64,000 nt of DNA from Nocardia anocheti (GTDB lineage Bacteria; Actinomycetota; Actinomycetes; Mycobacteriales; Mycobacteriaceae). Positions 42,898-51,581 of this stretch are shown one piece after another (the first letter of the stretch is position 1; each line of letters starts with the position of its first letter). The notes beneath the pieces were generated by a model. It was not told where the DNA came from and searched no databases. It saw only the letters and a list, made by a program, of their open reading frames with translations. The stretch covers positions 310,001-374,000 of the forward strand of contig NZ_JAQQFV010000008.1 in the NCBI RefSeq assembly GCF_029675105.1, in the 5' to 3' direction. The translations under genes were made by a program, and so were the position numbers.

Positions 42898-44433
42898 TCA
42901 GAGCAGGCGGCGCTTGTAGAGCTTGCCGTTGGGGTCGCGCGGCAGCTCCGCCCGGTATTCCACCGTGCGGGGCAGCTTGTACTTGGCGAGTTGGCCCGCG
43001 GCGAACTCGATGAGTTCGGTGGTGAGCGCGTCGTCGCCGTCGGTGCCCTCCACCGGCTGGACGAACGCCTTCACCTGCTGACCCCAATCCGGGTCGGGCA
43101 CACCGAGAACCGCCACGTCGGCCACCTTCGGGTGACTCATCAGCACGCCCTCGATCTCGGCCGGATAGATGTTGACGCCACCGGACAGGATCAGGTCCGA
43201 GCGCCGGTCGCACAGGTAGAGGTAGCCGTCCTCGTCGAGGTAGCCGATGTCGCCGACGGTGAACAGGTCACCGACGCGCGCCTCCTCGGTCTTCTCCTTG
43301 GCGTGGTGGTACTCGAAGCTGGAGGCGCCCATCTTCATGTAGACCAGGCCCTCCTTGCCCGCGGGCAGCTCGGAGCCGTCGGTCTCGTCGAGGATCTTGA
43401 TCACCGACCACGGCCACGCCTTGCCCACCGAACCGGGCTTGCGCAGCCAGTCGGCGCCGTTGATGACGGTGCCGCCGCCCTCGGTGGCGGCGTAGTACTC
43501 GGTGACGACCGGCCCCCACCACTCGAGCATCTGCCGCTTGGTCTGCTGCGGGCACGGCGCGGCGCCGTGCACCATGCTGCGCAGCGAGGACACGTCGTAG
43601 CGGGCGCGCACGTCCTCGGGCAGGGCGAGCAGGCGGTGGAACTGGGTGGGCACCATGTGGCTGTGGGTCACCTTGTGGCGCTCGATCAGGGCGAGCATGT
43701 CCTCGGCGGTCCAGCGGTCCATCAGCACCAGCTTGTGGCCGAGCTGGATGGAGATGGTCGAGAAGTTGAGTACGGCGGTGTGGTAGAGCGGCGAGCCGCA
43801 GATGTGCACGTGATCGTCGTAGGGCGCCAGCTCGAACAGGCTGAAGAACGACTTGTTCGGCGCCGGAACCACATCCGGGTCGGCCCCGGTGAGTGGACGA
43901 CGCACGCCCTTGGGTCGTCCGGTGGTACCCGAGGTGTAGAGCATCGGGGCGCCCACCGAGCGCTCGTCGGGGCGGCCGGTGTCGGCGGCGCCGAGCCAGG
44001 AGACCGGCCGGAAACCGGGGACGGTGCCGACGGCGAAGCGCGCGTCGGCGGGCAGCTCGGCCAGGTCGGCGGCCTCGGCGGCGGTCGCGGCGAAGCGTTC
44101 GCTGGCCAGGAACGCCGAGGCCTCGCTGTCACCGAGGATGTAGGCGATCTCCGGCGCGGTCAGATGCCAGTTCACCGCGACGATGTAGAGCCCGGCCTGG
44201 TAGGCGGCGAAGTACGCGGCGATGGCCTCGACGCCGTTGTGCAGCATGCTGACGACGACGTCCCCGGTCCGCAAGCCGATCCCGCGTAGCCCGTTGGCGT
44301 AGCGGTTGGCCAGGGTGGCCAATTCTCGATAGCTGATCTCGGTGCCGTCCGGGTCGACGACGGCGATCCGCTCGGGATCGGCCGCGGCGATATTCCACAG
44401 TCCGAGGACTTCCGTTGTCTGCTGGCTGCTCAT
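42898..44433 (-). CDS. Acyl-CoA synthetase of the KstR locus (FadD4-like)
   Basis: A 511-residue AMP-dependent CoA ligase: MLYTSGTTGRPKGVRRP, YYAATEGGG, DRRSDLILSGGVNIYPAEIEGVLMSHP, and C-terminal LPRDPNGKLYKRRLL with the catalytic Lys. It is not close to FadD17 or FadD19 in motif detail. Its ATG at 44433 is 11 nt after a KstR box with no ribosome site, so it looks leaderless and KstR-controlled. M. tuberculosis has no ligase at this place. Substrate presumed steroid or sterol-derived acid; inference only. Confidence 0.88.
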   Translation of the reverse strand: MSSQQTTEVLGLWNIAAADPERIAVVDPDGTEISYRELATLANRYANGLRGIGLRTGDVVVSMLHNGVEAIAAYFAAYQAGLYIVAVNWHLTAPEIAYILGDSEASAFLASERFAATAAEAADLAELPADARFAVGTVPGFRPVSWLGAADTGRPDERSVGAPMLYTSGTTGRPKGVRRPLTGADPDVVPAPNKSFFSLFELAPYDDHVHICGSPLYHTAVLNFSTISIQLGHKLVLMDRWTAEDMLALIERHKVTHSHMVPTQFHRLLALPEDVRARYDVSSLRSMVHGAAPCPQQTKRQMLEWWGPVVTEYYAATEGGGTVINGADWLRKPGSVGKAWPWSVIKILDETDGSELPAGKEGLVYMKMGASSFEYHHAKEKTEEARVGDLFTVGDIGYLDEDGYLYLCDRRSDLILSGGVNIYPAEIEGVLMSHPKVADVAVLGVPDPDWGQQVKAFVQPVEGTDGDDALTTELIEFAAGQLAKYKLPRTVEYRAELPRDPNGKLYKRRLL

Positions 44434-44444
44434 CTCATCGAATT

Positions 44445-44458
44445 TAGAACGTGTTCTA
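44445..44458 (-). promoter_or_regulatory. KstR box upstream of the CoA ligase
   Basis: TAGAACGTGTTCTA, the clearest KstR site in the window (perfect 6-bp arms, 2-bp centre). It overlaps the stop codon of the LLM gene (44456-44458), giving the ligase its own promoter inside a same-strand gene pair. Confidence 0.85.
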
Positions 44459-45493
44459 CCGTTCTACAAGGGGTGCGACGCGGCGCAGTTGGTCGGCGTC
44501 GGAAACCGAGATCAGCATCATCGTCACCCCGGCGTCCTCCCATTCCTTCAGCCGGGCCCGCACGTGGGCCTCGTCGCCGAAGATCGCGGTGTCGGTGATC
44601 AGCTCGTCGGGCACCGCGGCGGCGGCCTCGGCCTTGCGGCCCGCCTGGAACAGCGCCGAGATCTCGTCGACCTCGGCGGCGTAGCCCATCCGCTTGTAGA
44701 CCTGCGCGTGGAAGTTCAGCTCGGGAGCACCCATGCCGCCGATGTAGAGCGAGGTGACCCAGCGCATCCGCTCGATCTCGCCCGCCGGGTCATCGGTGAC
44801 GACCACCTGCGCGCTCGCGGCGATCTCGAAATCGGCCCGGCCGCGCCGCGCGCCCGGCCGCGCGAAGCCCTCGTCGAGCCACTCGTTGTACATCCCGGCC
44901 AGGCGCGGGGCGTAGTAGATCGCGAGCCAGCCGTCGGCGATCTCGGCGGTCTGCGCGACGTTCTTCGGTCCCTCCGCACCCAGCCAGATCGGCAGATCCG
45001 CACGCAGCGGGTGCACGATCGGCTTGAGCGGTTTGCCCAGGCCGGTGGCGCCGGGGCCGGTGTAGGGCAGCCCGTAGTGCTTGCCGTCGGAGGTCACCGG
45101 GGCCTCGCGGGCGAGGATCTTGCGCACGATGTCGACGTACTCCCTGGTGCGCCGCAGCGGCTGCGCGAAGGGCTGGCCGTACCAGCCCTCCACCACCTGC
45201 GGGCCCGAGACACCGAGGCCGAGGATGGCCCGGCCGCCGCTGAGATGGTCCAGTGTCAGCGCGTGCATGGCGGTCGCCGCCGGGGTGCGCGCCGACATCT
45301 GCGCCACCGAGGTGCCCAGTCGCACCCGATCGGTGCGCGAGCCCCACCAGGCCAGCGGCGCGAACGCGTCCGAGCCCCACGACTCGGCCGCGAACACCGC
45401 GTCGAAGCCCGTTTCCTCGGCGGCGACCACCAGCTCGCCGACGTTGGCGGGCGGCTGCGCACCCCAGTAACCGAGTTGCAGTCCGAATTTCAT
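44456..45493 (-). CDS. LLM-class F420-dependent oxidoreductase (Rv3520c-like)
   Basis: A 345-residue luciferase-like monooxygenase-family protein: MKFGLQLGYWGAQPPANVGELV, VRLGTSVAQMSARTPAATAMHALTLDHLSGGRAILGLGVSG, ADLPIWLGAEGPKNVAQTAEIADGWLA. It is of the type that uses coenzyme F420. Start ATG 45493 has AAAGGGCG upstream. Position matches Rv3520c beside the DUF35/Ltp genes. The reaction in sterol breakdown is not established. Confidence 0.88.
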   Translation of the reverse strand: MKFGLQLGYWGAQPPANVGELVVAAEETGFDAVFAAESWGSDAFAPLAWWGSRTDRVRLGTSVAQMSARTPAATAMHALTLDHLSGGRAILGLGVSGPQVVEGWYGQPFAQPLRRTREYVDIVRKILAREAPVTSDGKHYGLPYTGPGATGLGKPLKPIVHPLRADLPIWLGAEGPKNVAQTAEIADGWLAIYYAPRLAGMYNEWLDEGFARPGARRGRADFEIAASAQVVVTDDPAGEIERMRWVTSLYIGGMGAPELNFHAQVYKRMGYAAEVDEISALFQAGRKAEAAAAVPDELITDTAIFGDEAHVRARLKEWEDAGVTMMLISVSDADQLRRVAPLVER

Positions 45494-45529
45494 GACGGCG
45501 CCCTTTCGGCGAATCCTTGCGAGCAGAAT

Positions 45530-45543
45530 AAGAACCTGTTCTA
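45530..45543. promoter_or_regulatory. KstR box between the LLM and DUF35 genes
   Basis: AAGAACCTGTTCTA, a KstR-type site in the 59-bp divergent promoter. On the plus side GTTCTA is followed by 9 nt and then the GTG of the DUF35 gene, again close to leaderless spacing. Confidence 0.75.
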
Positions 45544-45552
45544 CTCGACATT

Positions 45553-46605
45553 GTGACCCAGGGGAATACCGCAGTGGAAGTACTGGATGCACCCCTGAGG
45601 GTGCGATTCGACTACACCAGGTCCGTCGGACCCATCATCGGCGCGTTTCTGACCGGACTGCGCGAACGCCGCATACTCGGCGTCCGCGGCAGTGACGGCC
45701 GCGTGCTGGTGCCGCCCGCCGAATACGACCCGGTGACCTCGGCCCCGCTGGCCGAGCTGGTCGACGTGGCGGCGATCGGCACCGTCACCTCGTGGACGTG
45801 GGTGGCCGAGCCCTTGCCGGGCCAGCCGTTCGACCGGCCCTTCGCGTGGGCGCTGATCCAGCTCGACGGTGCCGACACCGCCCTGCTGCACGCGCTCGAC
45901 GTGACCGATCCGAGCCAGGTGCGCACCGGCCTGCGGGTCCGCGCCCACTGGGCCGACGAACCCACCGGCACCATCCACGACATCGCCTACTTCGAACCCG
46001 ACACCACCACGGATTCCGGCCGCCTCGCGTCCGAGGAGCGAGACGTAACGCCGCAGGCGGAGTATCGCTCCTCGGACGCGAGGCCCAAGGGGCCGGAATC
46101 CACGCGGCACCAGCCGCCGACAGACACAGTCACCATGCTGACCACCCCGGTGGATCTGAACTACAAGCACACCGCCTCCCCGCAGGAGACCATCTACCTG
46201 CGCGGACTCGCCGAGGGCAAGCTCATCGGCGGCCGGTCCGAGGCGGGCGGACGGGTCTACTTCCCGCCGCGCGGGGCCAACCCGACCGACGGCACGCCCA
46301 CCAACGATCTGGTCGAACTGCCGGACAAGGGCACCGTCACCACCTTCTGCATCGTGAACGTGCCGTTCCTCGGACAGCGGATCAAGCCGCCGTACGTGGC
46401 GGCCTATGTGCTGCTCGACGGCGCCGACATCCCGTTCCTGCACCTGGTCCTCGGGTGCGACGCGAGCGAGGTGCGCATGGGCATGCGGGTGGAGGCGGTG
46501 TGGAAGCCGCGTGAGGAATGGGGCCACGCGCTGGCCAATATCGACCACTTCCGACCCAGCGGCGAGCCCGACGCGCCGTACGAGTCCTACCAGCACCACC
46601 TCTGA
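45553..46605 (+). CDS. Tandem DUF35/OB-fold partner of Ltp aldolases (Rv3521-like)
   Basis: A 350-residue protein made of two DUF35/OB-type halves: RFDYTRSVGPIIGAFLTGLRERRILG with GTVTSWTWVAEP, and later NYKHTASPQETIYLRGLAEGKLIGG with GTVTTFCIVNVP. Known DUF35 proteins form complexes with Ltp-type retro-aldolases, which follow directly here. The linker (about residues 152-190) contains an in-frame long inverted repeat (46011-46101) that is absent from what is usual for the family. GTG start at 45553. Confidence 0.83.
   Translation: MTQGNTAVEVLDAPLRVRFDYTRSVGPIIGAFLTGLRERRILGVRGSDGRVLVPPAEYDPVTSAPLAELVDVAAIGTVTSWTWVAEPLPGQPFDRPFAWALIQLDGADTALLHALDVTDPSQVRTGLRVRAHWADEPTGTIHDIAYFEPDTTTDSGRLASEERDVTPQAEYRSSDARPKGPESTRHQPPTDTVTMLTTPVDLNYKHTASPQETIYLRGLAEGKLIGGRSEAGGRVYFPPRGANPTDGTPTNDLVELPDKGTVTTFCIVNVPFLGQRIKPPYVAAYVLLDGADIPFLHLVLGCDASEVRMGMRVEAVWKPREEWGHALANIDHFRPSGEPDAPYESYQHHL
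46011..46101. repeat. Long hairpin element inside the DUF35 gene
   Basis: Outer arms GGATTCCGGC (46011-46020) and GCCGGAATCC (46092-46101). Inner arms are perfectly complementary over 20 bp, 46022-46041 with 46065-46084 (CTCGCGTCCGAGGAGCGA within the left arm). The centre holds a further small CCGC-AG-GCGG stem. The element is translated in frame into the linker between the two DUF35 halves (RLASEERDVTPQAEYRSSDA). Confidence 0.75.
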
Positions 46606-46613
46606 GAGGCGAC

Positions 46614-47633
46614 GTGACTACTCCCGAAATCGCGGTGGTGGGATTCGCCCACGCACCGCACGTGCCGGAGACCTTCGGCACCACCAACGGCGTCGAGATG
46701 CTCGTGCCGTGTTTCCAGCAGCTCTACGCCGACCTCGGCATCACCAAGTCCGATATCGACTTCTGGTGCTCGGGTTCCTCGGATTTCCTGGCGGGGCGGG
46801 CGTTCTCGTTCATCTCCGCCGTCGACGCGATCGGCGCGGTGCCGCCGATCAACGAGTCGCACGTGGAGATGGACGCCGCGTGGGCGCTCTACGAGGCGTG
46901 GGTGAAACTGCGGTCCGGCCAGGCCGAGACCGCGCTGGTCTACGGCTTCGGCAAGGCCTCGGCGGGCACGCTGCGGCAGGTGCTGACCATGCAGCTCGAC
47001 CCGTATCTCGTCGGCCCGCTGTGGCCCGACGCCGTCTCGGTCGCCGGTCTGCAGGCGCGCGCCGGACTGGACGCGGGCCGCTGGACCGAGCAGGAGATGG
47101 CCGCCGTCGCCGGGGGTGATATCGAATCCCTGCTCGCCGCACCGTATGTGGCCGATCCGCTACGCGCCCACGACATCGCGCCCGTCACCGACGGCGCCGC
47201 GGCCATCGTGCTCGCGGTCGGCGACCGGGCCCGCGCACTGTGCGAGCGCCCGGCCTGGATCACCGGAATCGCGCACAACATCGACGCCCAGGCGCTCGGC
47301 AGCCGCGACCTGACCCGCTCCCCCTCGACCACCGCGGCCGCCGCGGCGGCGATCAACGGCGACACCAGCTTCGACCTCGCCGAACTGCACGCGCCGTTCA
47401 GCCATCAGCAGCTGATCCTCGCCGAGGCGATCGGCCTGTCCCCCGAGACGCCGGTCAACCCGTCCGGTGGCGCGCTCGCGGGCAACCCGATGTTCGCGGC
47501 CGGTCTGGAACGGATCGGCAATGCCGCCACGGCCATCATGACCGGTTCGGCGAACCGGACTCTCGCTCACGCGACCAGCGGCCCCGCGCTGCAACAGAAC
47601 CTGGTCGCCGTTCTGGAATCGGAGGCACGATGA
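46614..47633 (+). CDS. ltp4: Thiolase-like lipid transfer/aldolase protein Ltp4
   Basis: A 339-residue thiolase-fold protein lacking the usual catalytic cysteine context: VVGFAHAPHVPETFGTTNGVEMLVP, DIDFWCSGSSDFLAGRAFSF, ELHAPFSHQQLILAEAIGL, NPSGGALAGNPMFAAGLERIG. It matches Rv3522. Ltp-type proteins cleave aldol adducts of steroid side chains together with a DUF35 partner, which is the gene just upstream. GTG 46614 behind GAGAGG; it overlaps ltp3 by 4 bp. Confidence 0.88.
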   Translation: MTTPEIAVVGFAHAPHVPETFGTTNGVEMLVPCFQQLYADLGITKSDIDFWCSGSSDFLAGRAFSFISAVDAIGAVPPINESHVEMDAAWALYEAWVKLRSGQAETALVYGFGKASAGTLRQVLTMQLDPYLVGPLWPDAVSVAGLQARAGLDAGRWTEQEMAAVAGGDIESLLAAPYVADPLRAHDIAPVTDGAAAIVLAVGDRARALCERPAWITGIAHNIDAQALGSRDLTRSPSTTAAAAAAINGDTSFDLAELHAPFSHQQLILAEAIGLSPETPVNPSGGALAGNPMFAAGLERIGNAATAIMTGSANRTLAHATSGPALQQNLVAVLESEAR

Positions 47634-48799
47634 GCTTCCCCGCCGCGGTGCTCGGCACCGGCCAAACTCATCACGTGACAAAACGTTCGGACGTGTCCAT
47701 GGCGGGCATGTGCCGGGAGGCGATCGATCGCGCGCTCGATGACGCGGGTCTGACGATCGCCGAGATCGACGCCGTCGTCGTCGGCAAGGCCCCCGACTAC
47801 TTCGAGGGTGTCATGATGCCGGAGCTGTATCTGGCCGAGGCACTCGGCGCGGTCGGCAAGCCGCTGCTGCGCGTGCACACCGCCGGTTCGGTGGGCGGTT
47901 CGACCGGTGTGGTCGCGGCCAATCTCGTGCAGGCGGGCGTGCACGGCAAGGTCCTGGCGATCGCCTGGGAGAAGCAGTCGGAGTCGAATGCCATGTGGGC
48001 GTTGTCGATTCCGGTGCCGTTCACCATGCCGGTCGGCGCGGGCGCTGGCGGCTACTTCGCCCCGCACGTGCGCTCCTACATCCGCCGCTCCAACGCGCCC
48101 ATGCACATCGGTGCCATGGTGGCGGTGAAGGACCGGCGCAATGGCGCGAAGAACCCACTCGCGCACCTGCACCAGCCCGACATCACCGTCGAATCGGTGC
48201 TGGCCTCCCAGATGCTGTGGGACCCCATCCGTTTCGACGAGACCTGCCCGTCCTCCGACGGCGCCTGCGCGCTGGTGATCGGCAACGCGGAGGCCGCCGA
48301 GGCGGTCGAGGCGCAGGGCAAGAAGGTCGCCTGGGTGCACGGCACGGCCATGCGCACCGAGCCCACCACCTTCTCCGGGCGCGACCAGGTGAATCCGCGG
48401 GCCGGTCGCGACGCGGCCGCCGCGCTGTGGAAGGCCGCCGGGATCACCGATCCCCTCGAGGAGATCGACGTGGCCGAGATCTACGTGCCGTTCTCCTGGT
48501 TCGAGCCGATGTGGCTGGAGAACCTGGGCTTCGCCGCCGAGGGCGAGGGCTGGAAACTCACCGACAAGGGCGAGACCGAGATCAGCGGGCGCATCCCGGT
48601 GAACCCGTCGGGCGGTGTGCTCTCCTCCAACCCGATCGGCGCGTCCGGCCTGATCCGCTTCGCCGAGGCCGCCAAACAGGTGATGGACCGGGCGGGTGAC
48701 TACCAGGTCGAGAACGCCAAGAAGGCGATGGGGCACGCGTACGGCGGTGGCTCCCAGTACTTCTCGATGTGGGTTGTCGGCAGCGAGCGTCCGTCATGA
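47630..48799 (+). CDS. ltp3: Thiolase-like lipid transfer/aldolase protein Ltp3
   Basis: A 389-residue thiolase-fold protein: AAVLGTGQTHHVTKRSDVSMAGM, IDAVVVGKAPDYFEGVMMPELYLAEALG, HTAGSVGGSTGVVAANLV, VNPSGGVLSSNPIGASGLIRFAEAA. It matches Rv3523. It is coupled to ltp4 (ATGA) and to the next LLM gene (ATGA), so 45553-50105 forms one operon. Confidence 0.9.
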   Translation: MSFPAAVLGTGQTHHVTKRSDVSMAGMCREAIDRALDDAGLTIAEIDAVVVGKAPDYFEGVMMPELYLAEALGAVGKPLLRVHTAGSVGGSTGVVAANLVQAGVHGKVLAIAWEKQSESNAMWALSIPVPFTMPVGAGAGGYFAPHVRSYIRRSNAPMHIGAMVAVKDRRNGAKNPLAHLHQPDITVESVLASQMLWDPIRFDETCPSSDGACALVIGNAEAAEAVEAQGKKVAWVHGTAMRTEPTTFSGRDQVNPRAGRDAAAALWKAAGITDPLEEIDVAEIYVPFSWFEPMWLENLGFAAEGEGWKLTDKGETEISGRIPVNPSGGVLSSNPIGASGLIRFAEAAKQVMDRAGDYQVENAKKAMGHAYGGGSQYFSMWVVGSERPS

Positions 48800-49686
48800 A
48801 GTTCACCGTCGGCGTCGCGCTGAGCCCGCTGGACCAGCTCACCGAACTGGCCAAGACGGCCGAAGAATGCGGATTCACCTCGATCGGCCTGCCCGACTCG
48901 CTGTTCTACATGAAGTCGCAGGCCGCCGACTATCCCTACACCCCCGACGGCAGCCGCTTCTGGGGCCCGGAGACCCCGTGGGTCGACCCGCTGATCGCCG
49001 CCGCCAGCATGGCCGCGGTGACCACTGACCTGCGCTTCTACACCAATGTCCTCAAGCTGGGCTCGCGCAATCCGCTGCTGCTGGCCCGCCAGGTGGGCTC
49101 GATCGCCAATATGTCGAACAACCGCTTCGGCTTCGGCGTCGGGATCGGCTGGGCACCCGAGGAATTCGAATGGTGCGGGGTGCCCTACGAGCGGCGCGGC
49201 GCGCGGGTGGACGAGATGATCGAGATCATCAAGCTCGTCCTCGACGGCGGCATGGTCGAATTCCACGGCGAGTTCTACGATTTCGACTCGCTCCAGATGA
49301 GTCCGGCGCCCAGTCAGCCGGTGCCGTTCTACGTCGGCGGACACACCGGCCCGGCGCTGCGCCGCGCGGCCCGCATCGGTGACGGCTGGACCTCGGCCAT
49401 GATGAAGTTCGAGCAGTTGCAGACCACCATCACCAAGCTCACCGAGTTGCGCGCCGAATACGGCCGCTCGGAGGTGCCCTTCGAGATCCAGGCCGTCTGC
49501 ATCGACCGCTACGGCCGCGACGGCTACCAGGACCTGGCCGACGCGGGGGTCACCGACACCATCGTCGTCCCCTGGCTGATGGACGGCATCGGCTTCGACG
49601 GCGAACTGGCCGCCAAGCAGGACTCTATGCGCCGCTTCGCCGAGAAGTACATCGCCGATCCGATCGTGGCGGAGGTGGCGCGATGA
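48796..49686 (+). CDS. LLM-class F420-dependent oxidoreductase, second copy
   Basis: A 296-residue luciferase-like protein: KFTVGVALSPLDQLTELAKTAEECGF, TNVLKLGSRNPLLLARQVGSIANMSNNRFGFGVGIGW, PFYVGGHTGPALRRAARIGDGW. It differs from the LLM protein at 44456 and is shorter. It is coupled to ltp3 and to the NTF2 gene by 4-bp overlaps. Likely an F420 enzyme of sterol breakdown; substrate unknown. Confidence 0.88.
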   Translation: MKFTVGVALSPLDQLTELAKTAEECGFTSIGLPDSLFYMKSQAADYPYTPDGSRFWGPETPWVDPLIAAASMAAVTTDLRFYTNVLKLGSRNPLLLARQVGSIANMSNNRFGFGVGIGWAPEEFEWCGVPYERRGARVDEMIEIIKLVLDGGMVEFHGEFYDFDSLQMSPAPSQPVPFYVGGHTGPALRRAARIGDGWTSAMMKFEQLQTTITKLTELRAEYGRSEVPFEIQAVCIDRYGRDGYQDLADAGVTDTIVVPWLMDGIGFDGELAAKQDSMRRFAEKYIADPIVAEVAR

Positions 49687-50105
49687 GCCAGACCTCCGTC
49701 GATCGTTCCGCGCGTGCCGCCGGTCTGGCCTCCCAGGCCGCGGTGCGCGCCAAGGACAGGGCGGCCTGGGTCGCGCTGTTCGCCGAGGACGGTATCGTCG
49801 AAGATCCCGTCGGCCCTTCGGGTTTCGATCCGGAGGGTGTCGGTCATCGCGGCCACGCGGCGATCGGCGCGTTCTGGGACAAGGCCATCGCGCTGACCGA
49901 CTCGATCGAGTTCCTGTTCGAGGACTCCTTCGCCTGCGGCGACGAGATCGCCTTCACCGGCCTGATCCGCACCACCATGGCGGGCCATGTCATCGACGCC
50001 GAGGGCGTGTTCACCTACAAGGTCGACGCCGACGGCAAGATCGCCGCGCTGCGCGCGTTCTGGGAAGTCGAACGCGCGATGGGCACCACCCGCGCCGTGT
50101 CCTGA
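49683..50105 (+). CDS. NTF2-like/ketosteroid-isomerase-fold protein
   Basis: A 140-residue SnoaL/KSI-like protein: AAVRAKDRAAWVALFAEDGIVEDPVGPS, FWDKAIALTDSIEFLFED, FTYKVDADGKIAALRAFWEVE. The acidic residues expected for an isomerase (VEDPVG context) are present, but no catalytic Tyr/Asp pair can be assigned safely. It is the last gene of the DUF35-ltp operon, so a steroid substrate is likely. It is followed by a strong terminator. Confidence 0.83.
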   Translation: MSQTSVDRSARAAGLASQAAVRAKDRAAWVALFAEDGIVEDPVGPSGFDPEGVGHRGHAAIGAFWDKAIALTDSIEFLFEDSFACGDEIAFTGLIRTTMAGHVIDAEGVFTYKVDADGKIAALRAFWEVERAMGTTRAVS

Positions 50106-50118
50106 GCCGCGGACGCGA

Positions 50119-50158
50119 ATCGGCCCCGATACCTTCCGGAAGGTATCGGGGCCGATTG
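50119..50158. terminator. Bidirectional terminator between the ltp operon and cyp125
   Basis: A perfect 40-bp inverted repeat: an 18-bp stem, 50119-50136 with 50141-50158, around CCGG. It lies 13 bp after the NTF2 stop and 11 bp from the cyp125 stop, serving both convergent transcripts. Confidence 0.85.
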
Positions 50159-50168
50159 CGTCGAACGG

Positions 50169-51449
50169 TCAGTGCGCGACCGGGCAGCCCTTGGTCTGGT
50201 AGTCGACCGGCAGTTCCTTGATGCCATTGAGCCAGCCCGAACGCAGGCGCTTGGGCGCACCGATCTTGCTGATGTCGGGCAGATGGTCGGCGATGGCGTT
50301 GAAGATCAGGTCGACCTCGAGGCGGGCCAGGTTCGCGCCGACGCAGAAGTGGGCGCCGGTGCCGCCGAAGGCCAGGTGCTGGTTGTCCTTGCGGGTGATG
50401 TCGAACTTCTCCGGGTGCTCGAAGACGTCCTCGTCGAAGTTGGCCGAGCGGTACAGCATCACCAGCCGCTGGCCCTTCTTGATCTGCACGCCGCCGAGTT
50501 CGGTGTCCTCGAGCGCGGTGCGCTGGAAGGAGGTCACCGGGGTGGCCCAGCGGATGATCTCGTCGACCGCGGTGGCCGGGCGTTCCTTCTTGAAGAGTTC
50601 CCACTGGTCGGGGTTCTCCATGAAGGCGATCATGCCGTGGCTGATGGCGTTGCGGGTGGTCTCGTTGCCCGCGACCGCCAGCAGGATGACGAAGAAGCCG
50701 AACTCCTCGGGGGTGAGCGCCTCACCGTCGACGTCGGCCTCGATCAGCGTGGTCACCAGATCGTCGGCGGGACACGCCTTGCGGGCCTCGGCCATCTGGT
50801 ACGAGTAGCCCAGCAGTTCCATCGACGCCTTGACCGGGTCGATGTCGACATTGTCGGGGTCGTCGTAGCCGGTCATGTCGTTGGACCACTCGAAGACCTT
50901 CATCCGGTCCTCCTGCGGCACACCGATCAACTCGGCGATCGCCTGTAGCGGCAACTCGCAGGCCACCTGGGTGACGAAGTCGCCCGTGCCCGCCTCGGCC
51001 GCGGCCTTGACGATGCGCTCGGCGCGCGCCGACAGCTCGGCGCGCAGGCCGTTGACCGCGCGCGGGGTGAAGCCCTTGGCGATCAGCTTGCGCAGTTTGG
51101 TGTGCTCGGGGGCGTCCTTGTTGAGGATGACGAAGCGCTGCAGTTCGATCTGCTCGCGCTGGATGTCGTCGTTGAAGCGCGGGATCGCGGTGTTCTCGTA
51201 GGTGGAGAACACATCGCTGCGCCGCGACACCTCTTTGACGTCGGCGTGCTTGCTCACGACCCAGAAGCCGTCGTCGTGGAAGCCACCGACCTCCGGCGAC
51301 TGCGCGTTCCACCAGATCGGCGCCGAGCGGCGCAGCTCGGCGAATTCCTCCACCGGGACACGCTCGGCGTAGATGTCCGGGTCGGTGACGTCGAACCCGT
51401 CGGGCAGGTTCGGCAGGGTACCCGTGGCTTCGTTGCGCGGATCTACCAC
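50169..51449 (-). CDS. cyp125: Steroid C26-monooxygenase CYP125
   Basis: A 426-residue P450: NLPDGFDVTDPDIYAERVPVEEFAELRRSAPIWWN, I-helix VILLAVAGNETTRNAISHGM, EIIRWATPVTSFQRTALED (ExxR-type and SFQR), and heme loop FGGTGAHFCVGANLAR with the Cys ligand. It closely follows CYP125A1 (Rv3545c), which oxidises the terminal methyl of cholest-4-en-3-one. Start GTG 51449 has AAGGAG at proper distance; an earlier in-frame start at 51491 would overlap the KstR box. Confidence 0.95.
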   Translation of the reverse strand: MVDPRNEATGTLPNLPDGFDVTDPDIYAERVPVEEFAELRRSAPIWWNAQSPEVGGFHDDGFWVVSKHADVKEVSRRSDVFSTYENTAIPRFNDDIQREQIELQRFVILNKDAPEHTKLRKLIAKGFTPRAVNGLRAELSARAERIVKAAAEAGTGDFVTQVACELPLQAIAELIGVPQEDRMKVFEWSNDMTGYDDPDNVDIDPVKASMELLGYSYQMAEARKACPADDLVTTLIEADVDGEALTPEEFGFFVILLAVAGNETTRNAISHGMIAFMENPDQWELFKKERPATAVDEIIRWATPVTSFQRTALEDTELGGVQIKKGQRLVMLYRSANFDEDVFEHPEKFDITRKDNQHLAFGGTGAHFCVGANLARLEVDLIFNAIADHLPDISKIGAPKRLRSGWLNGIKELPVDYQTKGCPVAH

Positions 51450-51470
51450 CAGATGTCTCCTTCGACAAAC

Positions 51471-51564
51471 TGAAACACGTTCTACAATCATTCAAGCACA
51501 GGGGTTGCCGGTACGGAAGAACCTCGCGGTTTTACTCTGGGCTACAGAACAGAACTTGTTGCAG
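51471..51564. promoter_or_regulatory. Two KstR-type boxes in the cyp125/fadA5 promoter
   Basis: TGAAACACGTTCTA at 51471-51484 faces cyp125; the core AGAACTTGTTGC inside ACAGAACTTGTTGCAG (51549-51564) faces fadA5. The gene pair and double control match Rv3545c/Rv3546. The second site is degenerate. Confidence 0.75.
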
Positions 51565-51581
51565 TTACGAGGGAGAATCAG

